Shown here: piece by piece, positions 9,951 through 18,331 of the stretch | Position numbering within the stretch: the stretch's first letter is position 1 | How the letters are laid out: every line of letters starts with the position of its first letter | Origin: Bordetella genomosp. 8 | Lineage (GTDB): Bacteria; Pseudomonadota; Gammaproteobacteria; Burkholderiales; Burkholderiaceae_B | DNA: 64,000 nt | Direction of reading: 5' to 3' | NCBI RefSeq assembly: GCF_002119685.1 | Contig: NZ_CP021108.1 | Location: 62,001 to 126,000 of the forward strand | Program-made: the position numbers and the translations under genes | Notes under the pieces: generated by a model | Told to the model about the DNA's origin: nothing | Database searches by the model: none | What the model saw: only the letters and a program-made list of their open reading frames with translations

Positions 9951-10945
9951 GCGCGTGCCTCCTTGCGTCCGCGCCGCGCGCCGCGCAGCATGGCGGCCAG
10001 CCCGACCAGTCCGGACGAGAACGAGGCCATCACGAGGATCAGCGCTACGCCGAACAGGATGCGCTGGACTTCGACATAGCCGCGCAGCAGTTCGGGAAGC
10101 GCCACCAGGAAGACCGCGCCGACGATGGGGCCGACGACGTTGTACATCCCGCCCAGCACGTTCATCACGACCAGGTTCAGCGAATCGGTCATGCCGAAGG
10201 TGGTCGGATCGATGTAGTGCATGAAGAAGGCCAGCAGGCCGCCCTGCAGGCCGACCAGGCCGCAGCCCAGCACGAAGATGCCGACCTTCAGCCGGATGAC
10301 TGGCACGCCGGCGCACTCGGTGACGCGTTCGGCTTCGCGCGCGGCGTCCATGGCGCGTCCGACCTCGGACATCAGCAGGCGGATGCACAGGGCGGCCACC
10401 AGCACGGCCGCGACCAGGGCGATGTAGTACTGCGCCAGCGGCGAGCTCCAGCCGGCATGCAGGTCCGGCAGGTTGGACAGGCCGTTGGAGCCGCCCGTGA
10501 CGCTCTCCCATTCCACCAGCACCAGGCGGATGATCTCACCGAGCAGGAAAGTGACCAGCACGAAATACTTGCCGGTCAGGCGCAGCACGATGGGGCCGAC
10601 CAGCAGGGCCAGCAACGCCGAGGCGCCGACGCCTATCGCCAGGCCGACGAAGGGAGACACGCCCAGCTTCAGCACCGACAGCGCGCAGGCATAGGCCCCC
10701 ACGCCCATGAAGCCGGCATGCGAAAACGAGATGTGGCCGGTGCGGATGATCAGGTGCAGGCTGAGCGCGCCGATGACGTTCAGCAGGATCAGCGCGCCGA
10801 TGGCCAGGATGAAGGCGTTGTCCGCCACGTGCGGCAGCACGGCCAGCACCACGACGGCCAGCACGCCCATCGCCAGCACTCTCGTGCCGCGCGGCGCGCC
10901 TTCGGTGTGGCGCGCGATGGGAGGATACAAGGAAGTATTCGACAT
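9947..10945 (-). CDS. Branched-chain-amino-acid-type ABC transporter permease (LivM-like)
   Basis: 332-aa inner-membrane permease with about nine hydrophobic segments and LivM family stretches: a GHISFSHAGFMGVGAYA segment near residue 75, LRLTGKYFVLVTFLLGEI and a late YNVVGPIVGAVFLVALPELLRG. The start is the ATG with GAGG about 6 bases upstream (MSNTSLYPP), 7 bases past the livH-like stop. It forms the membrane pore with the LivH-like subunit. Confidence 0.9.
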   Translation of the reverse strand: MSNTSLYPPIARHTEGAPRGTRVLAMGVLAVVVLAVLPHVADNAFILAIGALILLNVIGALSLHLIIRTGHISFSHAGFMGVGAYACALSVLKLGVSPFVGLAIGVGASALLALLVGPIVLRLTGKYFVLVTFLLGEIIRLVLVEWESVTGGSNGLSNLPDLHAGWSSPLAQYYIALVAAVLVAALCIRLLMSEVGRAMDAAREAERVTECAGVPVIRLKVGIFVLGCGLVGLQGGLLAFFMHYIDPTTFGMTDSLNLVVMNVLGGMYNVVGPIVGAVFLVALPELLRGYVEVQRILFGVALILVMASFSSGLVGLAAMLRGARRGRKEARA

Positions 10946-10952
10946 GGCGGCC

Positions 10953-11822
10953 TCAGCGTTCCGGTTTTCCAAGCAGGCCCCACGGGCGCACCACCAGCAG
11001 CGCGATCACCACGCCGAAGGATACGAAGGTGGACGTGGCCGAGCCATAGAAGGTGGACAGGAAACTTTCGCCAAAGCCGAACAGCACGCCGCCCAGCGCC
11101 GCACCCGGGATGCTGCCCATGCCGCCCAGGATGACGACGATGAAGGCAACCATCAGCGGGCGTTCGCCCATGAATGGCGACAAGGCATAGGTCTGCGCAT
11201 AGATGGCGCCGGCGATGGCGGTCATGAAGGCGGCCAGGAAAAACGCCAGCTGGTAGATGCGGCGCGTGTTCACGCCCTGCGCTTCGGCGATCTCGATGTC
11301 TTCGGAAGCGGCGCGCACGGCCAGGCCGTAGCGGCTCAGGCTCATGAAGCCCCAGAACGCCAGCAGCACCACCACGGCGATGCCGATGATCATCAGCTTG
11401 TCGGCCGGGATCGACACCGCGCCGATGGAGACCATGCTGTCCAGCGCGGCGGGAATCGAACGTTCGTAGACGTCGAAGATCAGCACGCAGCTGTAGACGA
11501 TGGCGATATCCAGGCCCAGCAGGCCTATCATGCTCTGGAACATCTTCTGGTAGAAGCGGCGGTACACCAGCCATTCCAGAATCATGCTGCCGGCGGCGAC
11601 GGTCAGCCCGGCCAGCAGGATGGCCACCACGTAGGGCAGCTTGAATTCGCCGAAGTAATAATGCAGCGCATAGCCGCCCAGCATGGCCAGGCTGCCGTGC
11701 GCGAAGTTGACCACTTTCATGATGCCGAACAACAGCGTGAACCCCAGGGCGATCAGGACGTAGATCGCGCTGAGGCTCAGGCCGTTTATCAGCACCTGGG
11801 TCAGGACCGGTGCGGAAAACAT
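10953..11822 (-). CDS. Branched-chain-amino-acid-type ABC transporter permease (LivH-like)
   Basis: 289-aa permease with about eight hydrophobic segments and the LivH N-terminus LINGLSLSAIYVLIALG, followed by GIMKVVNFAHGSLAMLGGY and a late GGMGSIPGAALGGVLFG. The ATG is preceded by AGGGG at good spacing. The gene is separated from its binding-protein gene by a strong stem-loop (11844-11884), typical where binding protein is needed in excess. Confidence 0.92.
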   Translation of the reverse strand: MFSAPVLTQVLINGLSLSAIYVLIALGFTLLFGIMKVVNFAHGSLAMLGGYALHYYFGEFKLPYVVAILLAGLTVAAGSMILEWLVYRRFYQKMFQSMIGLLGLDIAIVYSCVLIFDVYERSIPAALDSMVSIGAVSIPADKLMIIGIAVVVLLAFWGFMSLSRYGLAVRAASEDIEIAEAQGVNTRRIYQLAFFLAAFMTAIAGAIYAQTYALSPFMGERPLMVAFIVVILGGMGSIPGAALGGVLFGFGESFLSTFYGSATSTFVSFGVVIALLVVRPWGLLGKPER

Positions 11823-11843
11823 GCAATCCCCTGAAAGGCGGAA

Positions 11844-11884
11844 CGTCCCGCGCGACGGCCGCGTACCGGCCGTCGCGCGGGACG
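11844..11884 (-). promoter_or_regulatory. Long perfect stem-loop between binding-protein and permease genes
   Basis: A 17-bp perfect inverted repeat (arm CGTCCCGCGCGACGGCC, extendable by one G-C pair) with a 5-7 base loop lies just after the binding-protein stop. No T-run follows on the minus strand, so it looks like an mRNA-stabilising or partial attenuation hairpin rather than a full terminator. Such hairpins raise binding-protein mRNA relative to permease mRNA. Confidence 0.75.
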
Positions 11885-11892
11885 GATAAGGC

Positions 11893-13071
11893 TTATTCCT
11901 TGACGGGCGTCAGGGAGGTGATCGTCTGCGGCTTGCCGTCCTTGATCTGCGTGATCCAGAACTTGTTCAGCAACTGGCGGTTCACGCCGTAGGCCTTCTG
12001 GCCGCCCCAGACCACCGGCCCGTAGATGCCGGCGTCGTAGCCGCTGATATTCTCCAGCGCGGTGCGGACCTTGTCCGTGTCGGTGACCGTGCCGGCATTT
12101 TCAAGCGCCTTGAAGAGGATCTTCGCGGAGTTGTACCAGCCCGGGGTCTGCGCGTTGATCACGCCGCTCCAGCGCTTCTTGTAGGCGTCGATGAACTTCT
12201 GCGCGCCGGGTTCGCGGAAGTCGAACACGTCATAGGACATGAAGCCTTCGGCGTTGGGGCCGGCGATGTCGTTGATCTCGTCGATGCCGGGGCCGCCGAC
12301 CTGCCAGATCAGGCCCTTGTAGCCGATCTGCCGCGCCTGCTTGACCAGCAGGCCCGCTTCGCCGGGCGCGTTCAGGTTCAGGTCCAGGATGTCGACGCCC
12401 TGCGCCATCATGCGCGTGAGCAGCGGCGTGAATTCCTTGGAGCCGCGCTCATAGCTTTCCGACCATACGGTGTAGCCGTTGTCCTTGTAGGTCTGGCCCA
12501 GCGTGGGCAGCACGACCTGGCCGGTGGCGTCGTTGGGAACGATCAGCGCGACCTTCTTCACCTGGGGATGCGTTTCCTTCAGCCACTTGACCATCGCGGG
12601 GCCGAATTCGATGTTGCTGTTCATCGAACGGAAGTTGTAGCCGTTGGCGCCGCCCTGCTTCAGGATGTCCGGCGCGTAGCCGTTGGACAGCACGATGACC
12701 TTGCCCTGGTTGGTGATGGGTACCACCGCCATGGCGGACGGCGTGCCGATCGGCCCGATGACGAACTTGACCTTGTCGTAGTTCACCAGGCGCTCGGCCG
12801 CGGTGCGGCCGCCGGTGGCGGTGTACTTGTCGTCGTACATCACCAGTTCGGGCTTGTAGGTCTGGCCGCCGACCTTGAGTCCGCCCTGGGCGTTCACTTC
12901 GTCGATGGCCATCTGCACGCCGCGCTGCACGGCCAGGCCCCAGGCGGTGCCGCCGCCGGACAGCGGCCCGATGCCGCCGATCTTCAGTGCTTCCTGCGCG
13001 TGCGCGGACAGCGCGGCGCCGGTGCCCAGTGCGGCCAATATCAGGCTACCAAGCAGTTTCTTCGCATGCAT
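11893..13071 (-). CDS. Periplasmic substrate-binding protein, Liv/HAAT type
   Basis: 392-aa type I periplasmic binding protein (LivJ/LivK-like). The Sec signal peptide is about residues 1-25 (LLGSLILAALGTGAALSAHA). Family features are IGGIGPLSGGGTAWG after the signal, AIDEVNAQGGLKVGG, and the VKFVIGPIGTPSAMAVVPI segment. AAGGGG precedes the ATG. It is second in the operon after the amidase gene (42-base gap) and delivers the ligand to the LivHMGF-like proteins. The ligand cannot be read from the sequence. Confidence 0.92.
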   Translation of the reverse strand: MHAKKLLGSLILAALGTGAALSAHAQEALKIGGIGPLSGGGTAWGLAVQRGVQMAIDEVNAQGGLKVGGQTYKPELVMYDDKYTATGGRTAAERLVNYDKVKFVIGPIGTPSAMAVVPITNQGKVIVLSNGYAPDILKQGGANGYNFRSMNSNIEFGPAMVKWLKETHPQVKKVALIVPNDATGQVVLPTLGQTYKDNGYTVWSESYERGSKEFTPLLTRMMAQGVDILDLNLNAPGEAGLLVKQARQIGYKGLIWQVGGPGIDEINDIAGPNAEGFMSYDVFDFREPGAQKFIDAYKKRWSGVINAQTPGWYNSAKILFKALENAGTVTDTDKVRTALENISGYDAGIYGPVVWGGQKAYGVNRQLLNKFWITQIKDGKPQTITSLTPVKE

Positions 13072-13113
13072 GAGGCATTCCCCTTGTTCTGGAAACAGTG
13101 CGGTTGAAAACAG

Positions 13114-14421
13114 TCAGTTGACCGGCCTGGGCAGGGTGCCCAGTACCGATGTGGCGAAACGCGCGGCGGCCAGCAGGCGGTTGTCCTGGCCGTATGCGCC
13201 TATCAGTTGCGCGCCCAGCGGCAGGCCGCCGGGCCCGATTTCGAGCGGGAAGGACACGCAGGGCATGTGCAGCAGCGTCCAGATGGCGCCGTAGCGCGGC
13301 GATCCCGAATTGGCGTGGCCGGCTTCCGCTTCGCCGTCGGCGGCGGGATAGAGCAGCACGTCATGGTCGGCGAACAGCGTGCTGGCCCGCGCGCGCATCT
13401 GCGCCACGTGCTGCAGCAGCCCGGTGTACTCATCCAGGCCGATGTCCGCCCCGCCGCGCAGGCGGGCCTGCAGGCGCGGGCTGAGCTGGTTTTCGTTCCG
13501 CAGGCGTTCCTGCGCCAGCGTCTGGCGTGCCTCGAAGGCGAACAGGCGAAGCTGCATGGCTTCCAGCGCTTCGAATTCTGGCGGCAGCCAGAAGCGCGTG
13601 ACCTGTGCGCCGGCCTTTTCCAGCGTGTCGGCGGCGCGCTCGATGGCGGCGATGGTGGACGGATGCGCGTAGTCCCATTGGCGCGACAGGCACAGGCCGA
13701 TGCGCGGGCGCAGCACGCTGCCGGACATGACGTCGCGCGCGCCGTGCAGGCCCATCGTGAAGAAGGCGGCGTCGGCGACGTCGCGCGTGATCACGCCCAC
13801 CGTGTCCTGCGAGGGGCTGAGCGGTTTCATGCCGCCGGTGGCGATCAGCCCGAAGCTGGGCTTGTAGCCGACCGCGCCGCAGTAGATGGCCGGCCGCACG
13901 ATGGAGCCGGTGGTTTGCGTGCCGAAGGCCACGGGCACCATGTAGTCGCCGACGGCGGCGCCCGATCCGCTGGACGATCCGCCCGGCGTGTGGGTGACAC
14001 GCAGCGGATTGACGGTCTTGCTGGGGGTCTGGGTGGCGAATTCGCCGGTCGCGACCTTGCCGATGAGCACGGCGCCGCGATGCTTGGCCAGGGCCACGCA
14101 GCCGGCGTCGGCGACCGGACGGTGGCCGCGGTAGATGGGCGAGCCGTACTCGGTGGGATAGTCGACGGTGTCGAAGATGTCCTTGGCGGCGAAGGGGATG
14201 CCGCGCAGCGGCCGGCCGCCCGGCGCATCCGCCGCCATGGCTTCGGCCTGCCGGGCGCCGGCCAGGGCGAGTTCCGGATCGCAGGCGACGAAGGCGCGGA
14301 TCTCGTCATTGCGTTCGGCGATGCGTTCCAGGCAGGCCTGGACGACGGCGGTGGGCGTGGCCTCGCCGCGCTCGATGGCGGCGGCCGCTTGCCACGCGGT
14401 CAGCTGATTCAAAGGTTTCAC
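13114..14421 (-). CDS. Amidase-signature-family amidohydrolase
   Basis: 435-aa amidase (AS family) that hydrolyses a C-N amide bond. The Ser-cisSer-Lys triad is complete: Lys in AAKDIFDT, cis-Ser in GGSSSGSG and nucleophile Ser in TTGSIVRPA. The chosen start is GTG (MKPLNQLTAWQ) with GGA upstream; an in-frame ATG at 14586 would add 55 residues unlike the family and cover the probable regulator site. First gene of the transporter operon and divergent from a LysR gene, so it is likely induced by and acts on the transported amide. It resembles broad-substrate amidases and AtzF-like or GatA-like proteins; specificity unknown. Confidence 0.88.
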   Translation of the reverse strand: MKPLNQLTAWQAAAAIERGEATPTAVVQACLERIAERNDEIRAFVACDPELALAGARQAEAMAADAPGGRPLRGIPFAAKDIFDTVDYPTEYGSPIYRGHRPVADAGCVALAKHRGAVLIGKVATGEFATQTPSKTVNPLRVTHTPGGSSSGSGAAVGDYMVPVAFGTQTTGSIVRPAIYCGAVGYKPSFGLIATGGMKPLSPSQDTVGVITRDVADAAFFTMGLHGARDVMSGSVLRPRIGLCLSRQWDYAHPSTIAAIERAADTLEKAGAQVTRFWLPPEFEALEAMQLRLFAFEARQTLAQERLRNENQLSPRLQARLRGGADIGLDEYTGLLQHVAQMRARASTLFADHDVLLYPAADGEAEAGHANSGSPRYGAIWTLLHMPCVSFPLEIGPGGLPLGAQLIGAYGQDNRLLAAARFATSVLGTLPRPVN

Positions 14422-14584
14422 TGCAACGTTCCGTGGAGTATTCGTGGCGACCCTGCTCGCGGTCGCCCGGTCGCGTCGATACAGCGGCGGCGGCTGGCGC
14501 GCGCGCTGTCGGCACAGGCCGGCTGTCTGGCTTGGGTACTTTATGGAGCGTCGATTGATATGTCTAATACAATCTACGGCCATC

Positions 14585-14607
14585 ATTAAGATGGATTCGG
14601 ACTTAAT
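14585..14607. promoter_or_regulatory. Candidate LysR operator (TTAAG-N11-CTTAA)
   Basis: Perfect inverted repeat with 6-base arms ATTAAG and CTTAAT around an 11-base spacer, matching the T-N11-A rule of LysR-type regulators. It ends 14 bases before the LysR gene and about 165 bases before the amidase start, a good place for autoregulation and divergent control. A second dyad, ATTG-N12-CAAT, lies at 14554-14573. Confidence 0.6.
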
Positions 14608-14621
14608 TATTCGGGAAAACG

Positions 14622-15509
14622 ATGCCTCTGCTTTCGCGCGCGTTGCGGGCTTTCGTGGTGGTGGCCGAGGAGCTGCACTTCGGCCGGGCGGCGATACGGC
14701 TGAACATCAGCCAACCGCCGCTGAGCCAGCTGATACGCCAGTTCGAGGCCGAGGTCGGCACCGAGTTGTTCGTGCGTTCGACGCGTTCGGTGCGGCTGAC
14801 CCAGGCGGGTGAAGTGCTGCTGGCGCGGGCGCGGCGGCTGGTCGACGAAAACGATACGATCCTGCGCGCGGTGCGGCGAGCCGGCAGCGGCGACGCCGGA
14901 CGGCTGGCGGTGGGCTTCGTCAGCACCGCGGCCTATCGTGTGCTGCCGGGCGCCATCGCGCGCTACCGGGCCAAGTATCCGGACGTCGAGCTGATGCTGT
15001 TCGAAGAGTTGACCGGCACGATCACCGATCGTCTGCTGTCCGGTACGCTGGATATCGCGATCTTTCGCCGCCTGCCGCGCGCGACGGAGCCGGATCTGGT
15101 CTTCGAACGCGTGCATCGCGAGAAAATGGTGCTCGCCATGCCGGCGGATCACCCGTTCCGCGAACTCAACAGGGTGCCCATGCGCAAGCTGGACGGGCAG
15201 GCGATGGTGGGCTTCCAGCGCGAGGCATCCTCGTACTTCAATGCGGTGCAGACGCGCCTGTGCCGCGAACACAATGTGCGGCCGCGCATCGTCTACGAGA
15301 GCGTGCTGCCTACGCTGCTGGCGCTGGTGGAAGGCGGCATGGGAATGGCGCTGGTGCCGGAGTCGGCGGCGGGGCTGCGCAATTCGGTGGTGTATCGGCC
15401 CTTGTCGGGCTTGCCGGATGCGTTCGACGTCGACCTGTATTGCGCGCGGCGGCCGGATAACCTGAATCCCACGGCCCAGGCATTTGCGCGGATCCTGCAA
15501 CAGGGCTAG
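14622..15509 (+). CDS. LysR-family transcriptional regulator
   Basis: 295-aa LTTR. The N-terminal winged helix-turn-helix is clear (FVVVAEELHFGRAAIRLNIS, then QPPLSQLIRQFEAEVGTELF, residues about 10-55). The effector domain follows, with DIAIFRRLPRA near 145 and EGGMGMALVPESAAGL near 240. The class resembles CatR/BenM-like and CynR-like regulators. It sits between the divergent amidase/transporter operon and the downstream asparaginase-like gene (10-base gap) and is the likely local activator of both. Confidence 0.92.
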   Translation: MPLLSRALRAFVVVAEELHFGRAAIRLNISQPPLSQLIRQFEAEVGTELFVRSTRSVRLTQAGEVLLARARRLVDENDTILRAVRRAGSGDAGRLAVGFVSTAAYRVLPGAIARYRAKYPDVELMLFEELTGTITDRLLSGTLDIAIFRRLPRATEPDLVFERVHREKMVLAMPADHPFRELNRVPMRKLDGQAMVGFQREASSYFNAVQTRLCREHNVRPRIVYESVLPTLLALVEGGMGMALVPESAAGLRNSVVYRPLSGLPDAFDVDLYCARRPDNLNPTAQAFARILQQG

Positions 15510-15519
15510 TGTGTCGCCC

Positions 15520-16548
15520 ATGACAATCAACACTACTCTTCCGCGCGTGGCGATCATCGGCTGCGGCGGCACGATCACGTCGCGCGGCACCGGTCCGCTG
15601 GACACGATGGATTACCCCGAGTTCGGCACGAAACTCAGCGTGGCGGACGTGCTGGAAGCGATTCCGGAGACAGGTTTCGTCGCGCGGACGGTGCTGGTGC
15701 CGTTCCGTGAAGTGAGCAGTTCGGCGATCACCACGCAGGATTGGTTCGCGCTGCGCGCGACGATACGGCGGATGGCGGCGGAACAGCCGGACCTGGCGGG
15801 TTTCGTCATCCTGCACGGTACGGCGTCGCTGGAAGAAACGGCCTTTTTCCTGGACCTGACCTTGTCGCTGGAGCAGCCGGTCGTCATGGTGGGCGCGCAG
15901 CGGCCGCTCAGCGCGGTCGGATCGGACGCGCCGATGAACGTGATCGCGGCCCTGCGCACGGCGGCGGCGCCGCAGTCGCGCGGGCGGGGCGTGCTGGTAG
16001 TCATGAACGACGAGATATGTTCCGCGCGCGATGTGGTGAAGACGCATACGCTGCGGGTGCAGACTTTCCGCTCTGCGGATTTCGGCGTGCTGGGGGTGGT
16101 GGATCCGGACGGGGTTTTCTACTACCGGCGCAACGATGACGCGCGTGCTGCCGCCGCGGATTTGCCGCTGCCTGATTTCACGGCATTGGCGGATGACGTT
16201 GCATTGCCTCGGGTGGATATTCTTTATTCACACATCGGCGCGGATGGCGCACTGGTGCAGGCCTGCGTGGCGGCGGGCGCGCGCGGGATCATCTGCGCGG
16301 GAATGGCGCCGGGGATGCCGGCGAAGGCCGAACGCGATGCCTATGAATCCGCGCGTCGTGGTGGCGTGGCATTGGTCCAGTGTTCACGGGCGGGCAGCGG
16401 GCGTGTCGCGAATCGGCGGGCGTTGCGGGAGAACGGCTGGATCGCCGGGAGTTCCCTGAGCCCGCAGAAGGCCAGGATACTGCTGGCCCTGACGCTTTCG
16501 TGTACGGATGATCTTGAGGTTATGCGAGGCGTGTTCGCGCGGTTCTAA
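15520..16548 (+). CDS. Asparaginase-family protein with altered second active-site motif
   Basis: 342-aa member of the L-asparaginase/glutaminase (AnsA/AnsB) fold. The first motif, CGGTITS, keeps the nucleophile Thr (about residue 18); the Lys of ARDVVKTHT is also present. The second motif, normally HGTDTLEE, reads HGTASLEE, so the Asp that contacts the substrate alpha-amino group is Ala102. Substrate may therefore lack the alpha-amino group of asparagine. Directly downstream of the LysR gene (probably one transcript), opposite an amidase/transporter operon, which suggests a shared amide pathway. Cytoplasmic; no signal peptide. Confidence 0.85.
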   Translation: MTINTTLPRVAIIGCGGTITSRGTGPLDTMDYPEFGTKLSVADVLEAIPETGFVARTVLVPFREVSSSAITTQDWFALRATIRRMAAEQPDLAGFVILHGTASLEETAFFLDLTLSLEQPVVMVGAQRPLSAVGSDAPMNVIAALRTAAAPQSRGRGVLVVMNDEICSARDVVKTHTLRVQTFRSADFGVLGVVDPDGVFYYRRNDDARAAAADLPLPDFTALADDVALPRVDILYSHIGADGALVQACVAAGARGIICAGMAPGMPAKAERDAYESARRGGVALVQCSRAGSGRVANRRALRENGWIAGSSLSPQKARILLALTLSCTDDLEVMRGVFARF

Positions 16549-16577
16549 AGGCGGGTTGCCGATTCGTTGATGGTATT

Positions 16578-16697
16578 ACGGATGCCGCGACCGTCTGGGT
16601 GCTTGGCCCTTCGTGGCGTTGTCGGTTGAGTCAAGAAGGATCTGCCCTTGCCCGGCGCCGCGCGGCCGCCCAGCGCGGCCACGCAGCGCCTACGCAA
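16578..16697 (+). repeat. Left arm of a ~120-bp imperfect inverted repeat
   Basis: The reverse complement of this stretch aligns almost without gaps to 16965-17084. The best part is about 49 bases (around 16649-16697) with only three or four differences; a second block, GTGCTTGGCCCTTCGT, matches exactly, as does the outer GCGGCATCCGT. This is probably a copy of a dispersed intergenic repeat. Confidence 0.8.
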
Positions 16698-16820
16698 TGT
16701 GGAATGGCCTGGAGCGCCTTCCCGCGTTGATTTGAGATCGGAATGAGGTCAGTGATCCGCGGCGGTTCAGCCGTGGCCGTCCACCGTGTCCAGCCATGGC
16801 GAGGCCGGTACCCAGTTACT

Positions 16821-16886
16821 GCATCCACACTTAATGCATCCACAGACAGTTTCAACATACCCCCTTACCGCGTCCACAGACAGTTT
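16821..16886 (-). repeat. Operator-like direct repeats AAACTGTCTGTGGA
   Basis: On the minus strand AAACTGTCTGTGGA occurs perfectly twice (16873-16886 and 16839-16852, 34 bases apart). A partial third copy, TGTGGATGC, is at 16821-16829. Spacing of three or so helical turns is typical of a tandem operator, yet no gene begins on either side. It may be a promoter remnant of a lost gene. Confidence 0.6.
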
Positions 16887-16964
16887 GAACACACGGCCTG
16901 CGCAGTCAACCATTCCACTTGCGGTGACGACCACACGCGAAGGAGCATCCGACACAGACCAGAA

Positions 16965-17084
16965 TCGCGTAGGCGCCGCGTGGCCGCGCAGGGCGGCCGC
17001 GTGGCGCCGGGCACCGCAAGATGTTTCTAGGCCAACCACCCTTGCCGACGAAGGGCCAAGCACACAGTCCCCCGCGGCATCCGT
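16965..17084 (-). repeat. Right arm of the ~120-bp imperfect inverted repeat
   Basis: Inverted partner of 16578-16697; spacer of about 270 bases. Contains GCGTAGGCGC near one end and GAAGGGCCAAGCAC near the other. No target-site duplication or transposase is visible. Confidence 0.8.
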
Positions 17085-17380
17085 GAGTAAGGCACATCAG
17101 AGTCTGGTGGGGTGGTCACCCTGTCGGGGCCAGCCCGTTGAGGCCGCGCGAGGGCTGACGAAGGGAGGACGGCCGGGCAAAACAAACGCAAGAACGCCGA
17201 CGACGTTCGGCCGCCGGACGAGGCAGACGAAGCGGGAGTCCGGCGCCCGCGCGCCGGACCGGCCGATCGGGATGGACACGATAGGGTGACCGCCCCGCCG
17301 GACGGCACCAGCACTCCGGCCGACACCCGCGCACCAGTACTCGCAAACAACACCAGCAGCCCAACGACGACCCACAACGC

Positions 17381-18331
17381 TCAGCGCAGAACCGTGGCGC
17401 CCTGCGTGTTGACGTACACCGAATACAGCGACTTGCCCGCCGCCATGAACAGGCGGTTTCTTTGCGGCCCGCCGAAGCACAGATTCGCGCAGCGTTCGGG
17501 CAGATGGATGTGCCCTATCCGTACCCCATCGGGCGCGAACACCGCCACGCCGTCGAGTTCTTCAGACCCCATCCCCCAGCCGCACCACAGACTGCCGTCC
17601 ACATCGCACCGTATGCCGTCGGACGTCCCCGGCCCGCAGTCGATATGGACGCGCCCCGCGCCCACGCCGCGGCCGTCCGTGGAAACGTCGTGCGCCGTGA
17701 TCAGCCGGTGTGGCGTGGCGCGTGACTGGACCAGGTACAGCACGCTTTCGTCCGGCGAGAAGCACAGCCCGTTGGGCCCGTCGGCGCCTTCGATCACCAC
17801 GGTGAGCTCGCCCGTCTCCGCATCCCACCGGTACACCTGCGCCGGCAGTTCCTGCCTGCCCGGCAGCCCTTCGTACCAGCCGCCGATGCCGAACGGCGGG
17901 TCGGTGAACCAGACCGAGCCGTCCGACTTCACCACCACGTCATTGGGCGAGTTCAAGCGCTTGCCCTCGTAACGGTCGGCCAGCACCGTGATGGACCCGT
18001 CATGCTCGGTGCGCGTCACCCGGCGCCCTTCGTGTTCGCAGGTGATCAGCCGGCCCTGCAGGTCGCGCGTGTTGCCGTTGGCGTTGCGCGACGGTTGGCG
18101 GAATACGCTGAAGGCGCCTGTGGGTTCGTCCCATCGCATGATGCGATTGTTGGGAATATCGCTCACCAGCAGATAGCGGCCGTCGCCGAACCAGACCGGC
18201 CCTTCCGCCCAGCGCATGCCTGTACCCAGCTGTTCGACCGCGGCGGAGAAGATCACATAACGGGAGAAGCGCGGATCGATGACTTCGATGCGCGGATCGG
18301 GATAGCGTTCACTGGGTTGCCACACGGCCAT
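17381..18331 (-). CDS. SMP-30/gluconolactonase-family lactonase
   Basis: 316-aa six-bladed beta-propeller hydrolase. Metal-site motifs of the family are present: Glu in GMRWAEGPVW (about residue 40), Asn in LNSPNDVVVKSDGSVWFTD (with DPPFG after) and Asp in SDGIRCDVDGSLW. These enzymes open sugar or other lactones in a divalent-metal-dependent way. The start ATG has TGGAG 5 bases upstream and lies inside the end of the livF-like gene (23-base overlap), so it is translationally coupled and last in the operon. Predicted to hydrolyse a lactone formed in, or imported for, the pathway with the two enolase-superfamily enzymes. Confidence 0.87.
   Translation of the reverse strand: MAVWQPSERYPDPRIEVIDPRFSRYVIFSAAVEQLGTGMRWAEGPVWFGDGRYLLVSDIPNNRIMRWDEPTGAFSVFRQPSRNANGNTRDLQGRLITCEHEGRRVTRTEHDGSITVLADRYEGKRLNSPNDVVVKSDGSVWFTDPPFGIGGWYEGLPGRQELPAQVYRWDAETGELTVVIEGADGPNGLCFSPDESVLYLVQSRATPHRLITAHDVSTDGRGVGAGRVHIDCGPGTSDGIRCDVDGSLWCGWGMGSEELDGVAVFAPDGVRIGHIHLPERCANLCFGGPQRNRLFMAAGKSLYSVYVNTQGATVLR

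Larger units (their letters stand above)
16549..17380. other. 832-base region without a credible gene
   Basis: Lies between two convergent genes. Short open frames on both strands lack family features, ribosome sites and consistent codon use, so none is called. It holds a large imperfect inverted repeat and operator-like direct repeats listed separately. The stretch 17090-17380 is GC-rich with simple-composition frames and shows nothing recognisable. Confidence 0.7.

Noticed and set aside
14422..14586. 55-residue N-terminal extension of the amidase
   Set aside because: The extension is unlike amidase-family N-termini, and the GTG at 14421 has a plausible ribosome site.
13114..14589. Antisense frame over the amidase as a second gene
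   Set aside because: Shadow of the amidase; Gly/Asp/Ala-rich with no motif.
16786..17289. Possible 167-aa protein in the gene-free gap, and several opposite-strand frames
   Set aside because: They run through the inverted-repeat arms, have no ribosome site and no recognisable domain; composition is that of noncoding GC-rich repeat DNA.
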